A stretch of DNA of 64,000 bases from Brenneria salicis ATCC 15712 = DSM 30166 (lineage in GTDB: Bacteria > Pseudomonadota > Gammaproteobacteria > Enterobacterales > Enterobacteriaceae): contig NZ_QNRY01000001.1 of NCBI RefSeq assembly GCF_003315515.1, forward strand, positions 1 to 64,000. The letters are read 5' to 3'. Within the stretch, counting starts at the first letter, position 1. Each line of letters starts with the position of its first letter. Made by a program: the position numbers and the translations under genes. Below the pieces are notes generated by a model. It was not told the DNA's origin, ran no database searches, and saw only the letters and a program-made list of their open reading frames with translations. Below, piece by piece: positions 19,149-28,125 of the stretch.

Positions 19149-19170
19149 AAAAAGTAATCGATTACTTTTT
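19149..19170. promoter_or_regulatory. LacI-family operator of the secreted isomerase gene
   Basis: GTAATCGATTAC (19154-19165) is extended by five A on the left and five T on the right, which makes a perfect 22-base palindrome. It is centred about 53 bases upstream of the gene's ATG, where it could occlude the promoter. The core is identical to the two operators at 13475-13516, so the secreted protein belongs to the same regulon. The rest of 19171-19398 shows no gene. Confidence 0.8.
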
Positions 19171-19398
19171 ACAACGAACAAAAAAGCGCTAACACGTAAC
19201 ACAAACTATATGACTTTATTTATCAGGCAATAGGAAAAAGGTATTAAAAATCAGTCGCCATACTGCTTTTGCTATCCTGCTCACACAATTGAAAAAAAGG
19301 AACCAAACAGAAAATGGGAAGGCAAACCACGCAAAGGCAAAACCGGAGCATTCCCCTATGGTCTGTGGCCGCACTTATTTATGCCATGATAGATACGT

Positions 19399-20457
19399 TT
19401 ATGCCGTGAGCGATACGCTTTTTATCTGGGCATACAGCGTTTGTCCGGGATGTAGCGCCAGATCGTCGCGCGCCCAGGGGGTAATTCTGGCCCACAGAAT
19501 CTGGTTATCAATCACCAGCTTCACTTCTACCTGCTCATCAACATCAATAAACTCAACCACCGTGGCAGACAGAATGTTGCGGATGCTGCTCACCGCTGGC
19601 GGCTGCGGCACCAGCGAAACATCGGCGGCATTGATGCGGAGACGCAAAGCGGAATCTATCGGCGCCTCCACCTTCCCTACCCACAGTTGTTGCTCCCCTA
19701 ACGATAACGCCGTCATCGCATAGCGCTCATGATGCGCCAGTAATCTGACATTCAGAATGCTGCTCTGTTCATCACGCGGCCACCAGGGGCGTAATACGCT
19801 GCTTGCCCAAACTTCCTCCAGCACTCCCTGTGCTTTGATCTTGCCTTTATCCAACACCAGCACGTTATCCGCCAGCCGGACAATTTCTTCCATACTGTGG
19901 GTCACATACAAAATGGGGACATGCACTTCTTCAGCCAGTTGCTCCAGATAGGGCAACAGTTCGCGTTTTCTGGGTAAATCCAGCGAGGCCAGCGGCTCAT
20001 CCATCAGCAACAGTTCCGGCGCGGTGAGCAACGCCCGCCCAATCGCCACGCGCTGTTTCTCACCGCCGGACAACGTCATCGGGTAGCGATTCAACAACGG
20101 CCCAATTCCGAGCAGTTCCACCAGACCATCAAACTGGGATTTCATTACAGCCGACATGCCATAACATAAATTACCGCGCACGCGATAATGGGGAAACAGA
20201 CGCGCATCCTGAAAAACATAGCCGATGCGTCGCTTTTCGGGCGGCAAAAAAAGAGATTTATCGGTATCGACCAGAACGCAATCATTCAACACAATGCGTC
20301 CGGCATCAGGCCGCGTCAGGCCAACCACCGCATTAATCAGCGAGGTTTTGCCCGCCCCGGAAACGCCAAAGATCGCGGTAATGCCATGAGCGGGCAAATC
20401 GGCTTTAACGCTGAGGGAAAGCTCGCCAAGCTGCTGGTTAAAATCAAGTTGTAGCAT
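19399..20457 (-). CDS. modC: Molybdate ABC transporter ATPase ModC
   Basis: ModC powers molybdate import. The 352-residue protein has Walker [12 protein letters not shown] near residue 31, signature [15 protein letters not shown] near residue 130, Walker [13 protein letters not shown], and a C-terminal Mop/TOBE domain (from about residue 290) that binds oxyanions. Its ATG shares one base with the modB stop (TAATG), so translation is probably coupled. Confidence 0.97.
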   Translation of the reverse strand: MLQLDFNQQLGELSLSVKADLPAHGITAIFGVSGAGKTSLINAVVGLTRPDAGRIVLNDCVLVDTDKSLFLPPEKRRIGYVFQDARLFPHYRVRGNLCYGMSAVMKSQFDGLVELLGIGPLLNRYPMTLSGGEKQRVAIGRALLTAPELLLMDEPLASLDLPRKRELLPYLEQLAEEVHVPILYVTHSMEEIVRLADNVLVLDKGKIKAQGVLEEVWASSVLRPWWPRDEQSSILNVRLLAHHERYAMTALSLGEQQLWVGKVEAPIDSALRLRINAADVSLVPQPPAVSSIRNILSATVVEFIDVDEQVEVKLVIDNQILWARITPWARDDLALHPGQTLYAQIKSVSLTA

Positions 20458-21146
20458 TATCCCCCCAACCGCTTACGACTCCATGTCGTCAGCCATTCCG
20501 ATATCAGCAGCGATGCCAGCGACAAAACAATCGCGATAATACATAACCGCGCCGCAGCGGTTTCCGCTCCCGGCGTTTCGATCAGCGTATACATCGCCAG
20601 CGGTATCGTCCGGGTTTCACCAGGAATGTTAGAGACAAAAGTAATCGTCGCCCCGAACTCCCCTAAAGAGCGAGCGAACGCCAGCACCGTGCCGACTACA
20701 ATGCCGGGAAAGGAAAGCGGCAAGGTGATTGTGAAAAAGACCCGCCAGGGCGTGGCGCCCAGCGTTCTTGCGGCCTGTTCAAGCTGCCTGTCCACCGCAT
20801 CAAGCGATAAACGGATCGCCCGCACCATCAAGGGGAACGCGACAATGGCGGACGCCAGCGCCGCGCCGCGCCAGCTAAAGCTGAAACTGAACCCGAACCA
20901 TTCATAAAGCCATGCGCCGATGACTCCACGTCGGCCCATGCCGATCAACAGCAGATAACCAATCACCACTGGCGGCAACACCAGCGGCAAATGGATAATG
21001 CTATCAAGCAGCGATTTGCCGGGAAACCGGCAACGCACCAGGATCCAGGCGGTCAGTATTCCAAAGGGCAGGCTGCATACCACCGCTACAATGGAAACTT
21101 TAAGGCTCAGTTCAATCGCCAGCCATTCATAGTCGCTGAGCATCAT
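20457..21146 (-). CDS. modB: Molybdate ABC transporter permease ModB
   Basis: The 229-residue membrane protein has about five or six hydrophobic segments and the binding-protein-dependent transport EAA-type loop [16 protein letters not shown] near residue 142, which docks on ModC. It also has the family block [20 protein letters not shown]. It forms the import channel together with ModC and the binding protein ModA. It shares one base with modA upstream and one with modC downstream. Confidence 0.97.
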   Translation of the reverse strand: MMLSDYEWLAIELSLKVSIVAVVCSLPFGILTAWILVRCRFPGKSLLDSIIHLPLVLPPVVIGYLLLIGMGRRGVIGAWLYEWFGFSFSFSWRGAALASAIVAFPLMVRAIRLSLDAVDRQLEQAARTLGATPWRVFFTITLPLSFPGIVVGTVLAFARSLGEFGATITFVSNIPGETRTIPLAMYTLIETPGAETAAARLCIIAIVLSLASLLISEWLTTWSRKRLGG

Positions 21147-21919
21147 TACCGGGGAGTAAAGCCGTAGCGTTTAAAGACCACGGCAGCTTCCGGCGTTTTC
21201 AGATAATCATAGAAACCGCTGACAACCGCATTTTTATGATCTTTCACGATCGCCATCGGATACTCTACCGGCTTATGGCTATCTTCCGGGAAAAGACCGA
21301 TAACCTTGACTTTATCGCTGGCCACCGCATCCGAGCCATAGACGATACCCAACGGCGCTTCTTCACGCTCAACCAGCGCCATCGCCGCCCGTACGTTATT
21401 GGCGCGCGCCATGATCGGCGCAAGTTCATCCCAGGCTTTCAGGTTTTGCAGCGCTTCCTTGGCATAGATCCCCACCGGCACATGATCGGGATCGCCAACA
21501 GCCAGATGTCCGCCTTTCAGCAGGCTTTTCCAATCCGTTTTCTCATCAATGACGATCTCTTTCCGCGCACTGGATTTAGGCGCGATCACCACCAGTTCGT
21601 TGCCCAACAGCGTATATCGGCTGTCATTCTCCATCAGCATTTTATCTTGCGCGTAGTCCATCCATTGCTGATCTGCCGAAATAAACATGTCTGCGGGCGC
21701 TCCCTGCTCAATCTGGCGTGCCAGCGTCGAAGATGATGCAAACGAAGCCACGATCTTGACCTGCTTTTCTTTTTGATACTGGGTCGCGATTTCCTGTAAG
21801 GCATTGGTCAGAGAAGCCGCGGCAAATACCGTTACCTTCTCTTGCGCAGCCATCGCCGGCAACATCATCCCCGCGCTGATTGCCAGCGCTGCAAACCATT
21901 TCAACCATTGCTGTTTCAT
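21146..21919 (-). CDS. modA: Periplasmic molybdate-binding protein ModA
   Basis: The 257-residue protein has a signal peptide cleaved near MAAQ at residue 24. It then has the ModA pattern VTVFAAASLTNALQEIA and SFASSSTLARQIEQGAPAD, whose serines coordinate the oxyanion, followed by the YAKEALQNL and YGSDAV segments. It captures molybdate or tungstate for ModBC. It is the first gene of modABC and lies just behind a ModE-like operator. Confidence 0.97.
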   Translation of the reverse strand: MKQQWLKWFAALAISAGMMLPAMAAQEKVTVFAAASLTNALQEIATQYQKEKQVKIVASFASSSTLARQIEQGAPADMFISADQQWMDYAQDKMLMENDSRYTLLGNELVVIAPKSSARKEIVIDEKTDWKSLLKGGHLAVGDPDHVPVGIYAKEALQNLKAWDELAPIMARANNVRAAMALVEREEAPLGIVYGSDAVASDKVKVIGLFPEDSHKPVEYPMAIVKDHKNAVVSGFYDYLKTPEAAVVFKRYGFTPR

Positions 21920-21940
21920 TATTATCTCCCGCCCTTTATC

Positions 21941-21968
21941 ATCGTTATGTAAAACATACTATAACGAT
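21941..21968. promoter_or_regulatory. ModE operator upstream of modA
   Basis: The inverted repeat ATCGTTAT (21941-21948) and ATAACGAT (21961-21968), separated by 12 bases, resembles the known ModE site (CGTTAT...ATAACG). It ends 22 bases before the modA ATG. modE is encoded 450 bases away, so molybdate-dependent repression of modABC is expected. Confidence 0.75.
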
Positions 21969-22071
21969 GAATCGCGCAATGTCATACCGTTTATCAGTGA
22001 CATAAGGAAATACTAGGAAAGGATGTCCGGCGCCGCGCCGGACATTAAAACAAGCGGGGAAGGATATTCGC

Positions 22072-22227
22072 TTAATGCGATTTTTTAGCCGTCCGCTCGT
22101 CGTCGTGACCAATTTTGGAAAGGATGTTGAATACTTCTCCCAGGCCATAAATAGCGCCCAAAATGATAGCCATCATCACCGGCACCATGGCTATTGCAAA
22201 CAACAGGCTCTTTAATAACTCCAACAT
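22072..22227 (-). CDS. acrZ: AcrAB-TolC efflux pump accessory peptide AcrZ
   Basis: This 51-residue single-helix membrane peptide begins [20 protein letters not shown] and continues [20 protein letters not shown]. It is nearly identical to E. coli AcrZ (YbhT) through the helix, including the proline that bends it to fit AcrB; the hydrophilic tail differs. AcrZ binds the AcrB pump and alters its substrate preference. Its place between modE and modA is the conserved one. Confidence 0.93.
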   Translation of the reverse strand: MLELLKSLLFAIAMVPVMMAIILGAIYGLGEVFNILSKIGHDDERTAKKSH

Positions 22228-22430
22228 GCTTACCTCGCTTATCGCAACCGTTACCGCGACTTCTGTCGCTCAGCTAACGTACAGTTTCACCGTAAGCTAG
22301 CATAGTCATTCACACATCCAAACAGTTTACCGTAACGAAAGAAAATAATACGGCCATTTGTGCGATTTGCGCCTGATGAAAAAAATGGCGACAATACAAA
22401 TCATTAAACTCTTCACCCTTGGATTTCCCT

Positions 22431-23222
22431 ATGCAGGCTGAAATTCTCCTTACCTTAAAACTCCAACAACGTTTATTTGCCGATCCGCGGCGTATCGAAC
22501 TATTGAAACAGATTCGCCACACCGGTTCTATCAGCCAGGGCGCTAAACTGGCCAGAATCAGCTATAAAAGCGCGTGGGACGCCATTAATGAGATGAACCA
22601 ACTGGCTGAACAAACGGTAGTCGAACGTATGACCGGCGGTAAAGGCGGCGGCGGCGCGCAGATCACGCGCTATGGCGAACGTCTGCTCCAGCTTTACGAT
22701 CTGCTGGCGCAGATCCAGCAGAAAGCCTTTGATGTGCTCCAGCAAGAAGATTTGCCGCTGGATAGCCTGTTGGCGGCCATCGCGCGTTTCTCCCTGCAAA
22801 CCAGCGCCCGCAATCAGTTTTTTGGCACCGTACTCGCATGCGGCGATCAAGCCGTTCAACAGCAGCTGAATATTTTGCTCGCCGATGGTAAAACGACAGT
22901 CAGCGCCCTGATTACCCGTCAAAGCGCCGAGCGTTTACGTCTGGAGGCGGGCAAAGAGGTGTTGGTGCTGATTAAAGCGCCCTGGGTGGATATTTACGCC
23001 GCCGATGCGCCGATGCCCCCAGCCGATAACACCCTTAGGGGACAGATAAGCAGCCTGGAAACAGGGCCTGAAAGCAGCGAAGTGTTGATTGCGCTGGCGG
23101 GAAGTGAAACGCTGTGCGCAACCGTGCCAAACGATATTGTCGCCGCACGACGGCTACAGCCGGGTATTAAGGTCAGCGCATCGTTTAATGCCGACCAGGT
23201 GATCGTGGCGACGCTCTGCTAG
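22431..23222 (+). CDS. modE: Molybdate-responsive transcriptional regulator ModE
   Basis: ModE represses modABC when molybdate is bound. The 263-residue protein has the LysR-like winged helix (GSISQGAKLARISYKSAWDA) in residues about 20-65, the TGGKGGGGAQ wing, and two C-terminal Mop repeats that bind molybdate at the dimer interface. An ATG at 22419 would add MDFP. I take 22431 because the product then begins MQAEILLTLKLQQ as in the family. modF follows 30 bases later. Confidence 0.95.
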   Translation: MQAEILLTLKLQQRLFADPRRIELLKQIRHTGSISQGAKLARISYKSAWDAINEMNQLAEQTVVERMTGGKGGGGAQITRYGERLLQLYDLLAQIQQKAFDVLQQEDLPLDSLLAAIARFSLQTSARNQFFGTVLACGDQAVQQQLNILLADGKTTVSALITRQSAERLRLEAGKEVLVLIKAPWVDIYAADAPMPPADNTLRGQISSLETGPESSEVLIALAGSETLCATVPNDIVAARRLQPGIKVSASFNADQVIVATLC

Positions 23223-23252
23223 ATGACCGAATGCGTAACATAAGGATAAAAC

Positions 23253-24752
23253 ATGCCGCTGTTGAAAATATCGCAAGGGTTATTCCGCTTAAATGACACT
23301 TGCATATTACGGCTGAATGACCTGACGCTTGAACAGGATCAATGCTGGGCGTTTGTGGGGGCGAACGGTAGCGGAAAATCTTCGCTGGCCCGCGCGTTAT
23401 CGGGCGAGCGCCCCCTGCTGAGCGGCAAACGATTATGCGATTTTCAACGTATTATCCGGTTGTCTTTCGAGCAGTTGCAAAAGCTGGTTTGCGAAGAGTG
23501 GCAACGCAATAACACCGATATGCTGAGCGCCGACGAGGACGACACCGGGCGCACAACAGCCGACATCATTCAGGATAACGTCAGGGATCAAAACCGCTGT
23601 CGGCGGCTTGCTGAACAATTTGGCATCGCCCCGCTTCTGGATCGTCGATTCAAATATCTTTCCACTGGCGAAACGCGCAAGACCATGTTATGTCAGGCGC
23701 TGATGCCGCAGCCAGACCTGCTGATCCTCGACGAACCGTTTGACGGGTTGGATGTTGCCTCGCGTCAGCAACTTGCCGAACAACTGGCGCAACTCGCCAG
23801 CCACGGCTGTACGCTGGTACTGATCCTGAACCGGTTTGATGATATCCCACCGTTTATCAATCATGTAGGCATTGTCGCCGACTGCACGTTAACCCGCGTA
23901 GGCGAACGTGAACATGTCCTCGCGGAAACGTTGATTGCCCAATTAGCCTACAGCGAAAAGTTATCGGCAAGTACGATCCCCGAACCGGACGATCCGCTCA
24001 AGCATCCCCGGCTGCCAGCCGATCTTCCGCGCATTACGCTGCGTAACGGCATCGTCAGCTATAATGACCGTCCGATCCTGCATGGATTGAACTGGCAAGT
24101 GCTGCCCGGCCAGCATTGGCAGATTGTCGGCCCGAATGGTGCGGGTAAATCAACACTGTTGAGCTTGATTACCGGCGATCACCCGCAAGGCTACAGCAAC
24201 GATCTCACGCTGTTTGGCCGTCGGCGCGGCAGTGGAGAAACTATCTGGGACATCAAGCGGCATATCGGCTATGTCAGCGGCAGCCTGCATCTGGATTACC
24301 GGGTCAGCGTCAGCATACGTAACGTCATTTTATCGGGATTCTTCGATTCCATCGGCATCTATCAGACGGTTTCCGACCGCCAGCGTCAACTCACTGACCA
24401 GTGGCTGGCTTTGCTGGGTCTTGATGGCGCTATCGCGGGTAGTCGCTTCCAATCGTTATCCTGGGGTCAACAGCGTCTGGTGTTAGTCGCCAGAGCATTG
24501 GTAAAACATCCGGCCCTGTTAATTCTGGATGAACCCCTGCAAGGACTGGATCCCCTTAACCGCCAATTGGTGCGCCGCTGGCTGGATATCCTTATCAGCG
24601 AAGGCGATACGCAACTGCTATTTGTCTCCCACCACGCCGAGGACGCGCCGCAATACATTACACACCGACTTACCTTTGTCGCTGACGGCGGTCGCTATCG
24701 CTATCAGATCCAAGACGTTATGGAAGATAAAACCACCAAACACGGCGGATAA
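23253..24752 (+). CDS. modF: ModF, double ABC-ATPase of the molybdate locus
   Basis: The 499-residue protein has two ABC ATPase domains in tandem: Walker A GANGSGKSSLARAL near residue 37 and GPNGAGKSTLLSL near residue 290. The signature motifs are LSTGETRKTM and LSWGQQRLVL. It has no membrane segments. The role of ModF (PhrA) is unclear; it is not essential for molybdate transport. It is cotranscribed with modE. Confidence 0.93.
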   Translation: MPLLKISQGLFRLNDTCILRLNDLTLEQDQCWAFVGANGSGKSSLARALSGERPLLSGKRLCDFQRIIRLSFEQLQKLVCEEWQRNNTDMLSADEDDTGRTTADIIQDNVRDQNRCRRLAEQFGIAPLLDRRFKYLSTGETRKTMLCQALMPQPDLLILDEPFDGLDVASRQQLAEQLAQLASHGCTLVLILNRFDDIPPFINHVGIVADCTLTRVGEREHVLAETLIAQLAYSEKLSASTIPEPDDPLKHPRLPADLPRITLRNGIVSYNDRPILHGLNWQVLPGQHWQIVGPNGAGKSTLLSLITGDHPQGYSNDLTLFGRRRGSGETIWDIKRHIGYVSGSLHLDYRVSVSIRNVILSGFFDSIGIYQTVSDRQRQLTDQWLALLGLDGAIAGSRFQSLSWGQQRLVLVARALVKHPALLILDEPLQGLDPLNRQLVRRWLDILISEGDTQLLFVSHHAEDAPQYITHRLTFVADGGRYRYQIQDVMEDKTTKHGG

Positions 24753-24933
24753 CGCCGCCCAAAGAATACCGTCTGCTATCGCAAACGGTCGATGGTGAGA
24801 AGCGTTTTACCCATCATCACGAAACTAACTTGTTAAAAAAATTGTCAATAGCAGAAGTTATTTTCTGCTGAGGGTCACCTTCTTCAGCGTCAAAACCTGT
24901 TATTTTCGCCTAATCGTCACAACAGAGGTCAAC

Positions 24934-25950
24934 ATGAATGTTTTGGTCACCGGTGGAAGCGGTTACATAGGAAGCCATACCTGTGTGCAATTACTGGCAG
25001 CAGGACACCACCCCGTCATTCTCGATAACTTATGCAACAGCAAAGCCAGCGTGGTTAAAACCATTGCGCAATTAACCGGTAAAACACCTGATTTTTATCA
25101 AGGTGATATCCGTGACGCCTCGCTGTTAAACGATATTTTCTCCCGCCATGCGATTGATGCCGTTATTCATTTTGCCGGCTTAAAAGCGGTCGGCGAATCA
25201 GTCCGCGAACCAGTCAGCTATTATGATAATAACGTCTACGGCACGCTGACGCTGGTTGAAGCCATGAAAAAAGCGGAGGTGAAGAACCTGATTTTCAGTT
25301 CCTCCGCCACCGTTTATGGCGATCAACCTCAAATCCCTTATCAGGAAAGTTTTCCCACCGGTCATCCGGCCAGTCCTTATGGCCGCAGTAAGCTGATGGT
25401 TGAGCAAATCCTCCAGGATTTGCAGCATGCGGAACCGGACTGGAGCATCACGCTGCTGCGGTATTTCAACCCGGTTGGCGCGCATCCGTCAGGTGAGATG
25501 GGAGAGGATCCGCAAGGCATTCCCAATAACCTGATGCCTTATATCGCTCAGGTGGCGGTTGGCCGCCGGGAATCGCTGGCTGTTTTCGGTAACGACTACC
25601 CAACAGAAGACGGAACGGGCGTGCGCGATTACATCCACGTCGTCGATCTGGCCGACGGGCATATCGCGGCCATGAACGCCCTGCAAAATCGACCGGGCGT
25701 GCATATCTACAATCTGGGCGCTGGCGTGGGCTATAGCGTATTGCAAGTGGTTGAGGCGTTCAGCAAAGCCTGCGGCAAGCCGTTGGCCTATCACTTCGCG
25801 CCGCGTCGTCAGGGCGATCTGGCGGCTTATTGGGCCGACGCCGAAAAAGCGGCGCGGGATCTCCATTGGCGGGTCAGTCGTTCACTGGAAGAGATGGCGC
25901 AGGATACCTGGCGTTGGCAATCCGCGCACCCTGAAGGTTACCCAGACTAA
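24934..25950 (+). CDS. galE: UDP-glucose 4-epimerase
   Basis: GalE interconverts UDP-glucose and UDP-galactose, for galactose use and for supply of UDP-galactose to surface polysaccharides. The 338-residue protein has the NAD-binding VTGGSGYIGSHTC and the catalytic SSSATVYG serine motif followed by YGRSKLMVE (YxxxK). It stands where the galETKM operon normally starts, but galT and galK are absent and galM follows after 51 bases. I see no gal operator word upstream. An imperfect inverted repeat AGCAGAA...TTCTGCT lies at 24850-24869. Confidence 0.97.
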   Translation: MNVLVTGGSGYIGSHTCVQLLAAGHHPVILDNLCNSKASVVKTIAQLTGKTPDFYQGDIRDASLLNDIFSRHAIDAVIHFAGLKAVGESVREPVSYYDNNVYGTLTLVEAMKKAEVKNLIFSSSATVYGDQPQIPYQESFPTGHPASPYGRSKLMVEQILQDLQHAEPDWSITLLRYFNPVGAHPSGEMGEDPQGIPNNLMPYIAQVAVGRRESLAVFGNDYPTEDGTGVRDYIHVVDLADGHIAAMNALQNRPGVHIYNLGAGVGYSVLQVVEAFSKACGKPLAYHFAPRRQGDLAAYWADAEKAARDLHWRVSRSLEEMAQDTWRWQSAHPEGYPD

Positions 25951-26001
25951 AACACGTTCCGGCGACAAGCTGGTTTTGCCGGACATCCACAGGAGAAGGC
26001 C

Positions 26002-27048
26002 ATGTTGCATGAAAAAACCGTTGCGCTGGCGCCCGATGGTCAACCGTTTCAGTTAACGACCTTACAGAACCTGGCCGGCATGCGTGTTTGTCTGATGGAC
26101 TGGGGAGCGACCTGGCTTTCCTGCGAGCTTCCCCTGTCGCAAGGCGAAATCCGGCAAGTGCTGCTGGGCTGCGCGTCGCCGGAGCTATATCCCAGGCAGA
26201 GCGCCTATCTCGGCGCGTCCATTGGCCGCTACGCCAACCGTATCGCCAATGCCACGTTGCGCCACGGCGATGAAATATACCATTTGCTCGCCAATCAGGG
26301 CGCTCATCAGCTACACGGCGGCCCGCACGGGTTTCACGCCCGGCGCTGGACGATCCTCAGCCGGGATGCCTCGCAGGTGACTTATCAACTGTACTCGCCG
26401 GATGGCGATCAGGGCTATCCGGGCCAACTCAATGTTCAGGTTCGCTACCGTCTGAGCGAACACCATTCGCTGGAAATCATCTATCAGGCGGTCGTGGAGA
26501 AAGCCTGCCCGGTGTGCTTAACCAATCATGCCTATTTCAATCTTGACGGCAGCCCGACAGATGTACGCCAACACCGGTTGCAACTGTTCGCCGATTATTA
26601 TTTACCGGTAAACAGCGAGGGTATTCCCCGCACGCATCTTAAGCAGGTTAACGAGACGGGAATGGATTTTCGCCAACCAAAAACGCTGGCGCAGGATTTC
26701 TTGCGGGACGACGATCAGGTTACCGTCGGCGGTTACGATCACGCCTATTTGTTGCACAGTACCTGTGGTTCCGGTGAAAGCCCCGCCGCTAATTTATGGT
26801 CATCAGACGAACGGGTGATGATGAGCGTCTTTACCAGCACACCGGCGCTACAACTCTACAGCGGCAATTTTCTATCAGGCACACCTTCAAGAGAAGGCGG
26901 TTACTACGAAAACCACGCCGGCGTCGCGCTGGAGAGCGAATTTATGCCGGACAGTCCCAACCATCCAGACTGGCCACAACCGGACTGTTGGTTAAAACCG
27001 GGCAAGACATATCGCTCGGAAACGACGTATCAGTTTTTTGCACAGTAA
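26002..27048 (+). CDS. galM: Aldose 1-epimerase (galactose mutarotase)
   Basis: GalM interconverts the alpha and beta anomers of galactose and glucose. The 348-residue protein keeps the family residues: HGGPHGFHARRW with the substrate His near 105, LTNHAYFNLDG with the catalytic His near 176, and ALESEFMPDSPNHP with the catalytic Glu near 312. An AGGAGAAGG site supports the ATG at 26002. Without galT and galK it may serve glucose or other aldoses. Confidence 0.95.
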   Translation: MLHEKTVALAPDGQPFQLTTLQNLAGMRVCLMDWGATWLSCELPLSQGEIRQVLLGCASPELYPRQSAYLGASIGRYANRIANATLRHGDEIYHLLANQGAHQLHGGPHGFHARRWTILSRDASQVTYQLYSPDGDQGYPGQLNVQVRYRLSEHHSLEIIYQAVVEKACPVCLTNHAYFNLDGSPTDVRQHRLQLFADYYLPVNSEGIPRTHLKQVNETGMDFRQPKTLAQDFLRDDDQVTVGGYDHAYLLHSTCGSGESPAANLWSSDERVMMSVFTSTPALQLYSGNFLSGTPSREGGYYENHAGVALESEFMPDSPNHPDWPQPDCWLKPGKTYRSETTYQFFAQ

Positions 27049-27246
27049 TCATTGATATCCGCCATGTGTTTGGCGCCGTTTTTCGCGTGCTCTCCCGCAG
27101 AGCAGATTAAGAATTTTCGCCTGATATTAACTCGTTGATAACATGGCCTGACATCTCCGCGCTTGTTTACAAATCTCTTCAATTCCCTGCTTGCCCATGC
27201 CAGATCCCGACGTTTACACTGCCATTACTCTTTGTAAGGATACGTT

Positions 27247-27690
27247 ATGTCAGCATCGCACTTATCGCCATCCATCATTCATCATCTGCGCACCAAAGGC
27301 AGATGGGGATGGTTATTGGCGTTATGCTGGCTATTACTGAATGCGCAACTGGCGATTGCCGCTCACCAATGTGATCTGACGCTCAACCAGACGTCTACCT
27401 TCATGCAGCATCAGTCTCATCTGCAGCCAAGCCAATCTCATCAACCGCAGCATGGCAACGCCGTGCCGTCGCAAACGGCTGAACAGCAGACGCCGCTGTG
27501 CGAAAAACATTGTGTTCCCGACACCATCAAACAGGATAATGCCAACCTGACCCTGCTGGCTATCCCGGCCAGCAATGAACTGGCTCTCGCCAGTCAGCCC
27601 CCATCCGTCGATTGCGCCAGCGATGTCTGGTTTTCTCCACCCGCGTCAGGCCCGCCGGCCGAAATCCGTTTCTGCCGCTTCAGGGAATAG
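27247..27690 (+). CDS. Unrecognised secreted Cys/His-containing protein at the head of the copper cluster
   Basis: The 147-residue protein has an N-terminal hydrophobic segment (residues 21-39) that looks like a signal peptide cleaved near IAA. After it come cysteines 42, 85, 89, 123 and 143 and a His/Gln-rich stretch (residues 54-70) of a kind that often binds copper. It ends in a short conserved-looking PPAEIRFCRF tail. I cannot name the family. Position 77 bases upstream of cusF and the residue content suggest a periplasmic copper or silver role. AAGGA precedes the ATG. Confidence 0.6.
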   Translation: MSASHLSPSIIHHLRTKGRWGWLLALCWLLLNAQLAIAAHQCDLTLNQTSTFMQHQSHLQPSQSHQPQHGNAVPSQTAEQQTPLCEKHCVPDTIKQDNANLTLLAIPASNELALASQPPSVDCASDVWFSPPASGPPAEIRFCRFRE

Positions 27691-27767
27691 CTCGAACGAT
27701 TAATGACCTTCGCTACGCCTAACCGGGCGTATTCATTGTTATTTATCGTTTTTATGGAGCTATGATT

Positions 27768-28112
27768 ATGCATGCCATTTATGTCGCACTGACAAGCATT
27801 TTACTGTTCTCTTCTTCTCCCCTGTGGGCCAATGAACATCAACATCACGCGATGATGCCTTCCGATAGGGCTTCCACCATCACGACCAATGTGTATCAGG
27901 CCACCGGGACGGTGAAGCAATGGAACGCCGACAGCGTCACCATCGCCCACAGTCCGGTTGCCGCTTTGCGTTGGCCAGCCATGACCATGACGTTCAAATT
28001 GCCAGCCGGAAGCACGTTTACCGCTCTGGCGACAAATACGCCGGTTACGTTCAGTTTTGAACAGCAGGACAGCTGCTACATACTGACCAGCATTACGCCA
28101 CAGCAAAAATAA
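27768..28112 (+). CDS. cusF: CusF-like periplasmic copper/silver chaperone
   Basis: The 114-residue protein has a signal peptide (cleaved near LWA/N) and the CusF OB-fold with its metal site visible. The site is the His in VTIAHSP, then Trp and two Met in RWPAMTMTF, which bind Cu(I) or Ag(I) with a cation-pi contact from the Trp. An extra HQHH stretch follows the signal. An ATG at 27762 exists, but GGAG at 27756-27759 is properly spaced only for 27768. It hands metal to the CusCBA pump encoded next. Confidence 0.88.
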   Translation: MHAIYVALTSILLFSSSPLWANEHQHHAMMPSDRASTITTNVYQATGTVKQWNADSVTIAHSPVAALRWPAMTMTFKLPAGSTFTALATNTPVTFSFEQQDSCYILTSITPQQK

Positions 28113-28125
28113 AGAGGATAGAACC

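Noticed and set aside
24850-24869. Inverted repeat AGCAGAA...TTCTGCT upstream of galE as a gal operator
   Set aside because: It does not resemble the GalR/GalS site (GTGnAAnCGnTTnCAC) and has no second copy.
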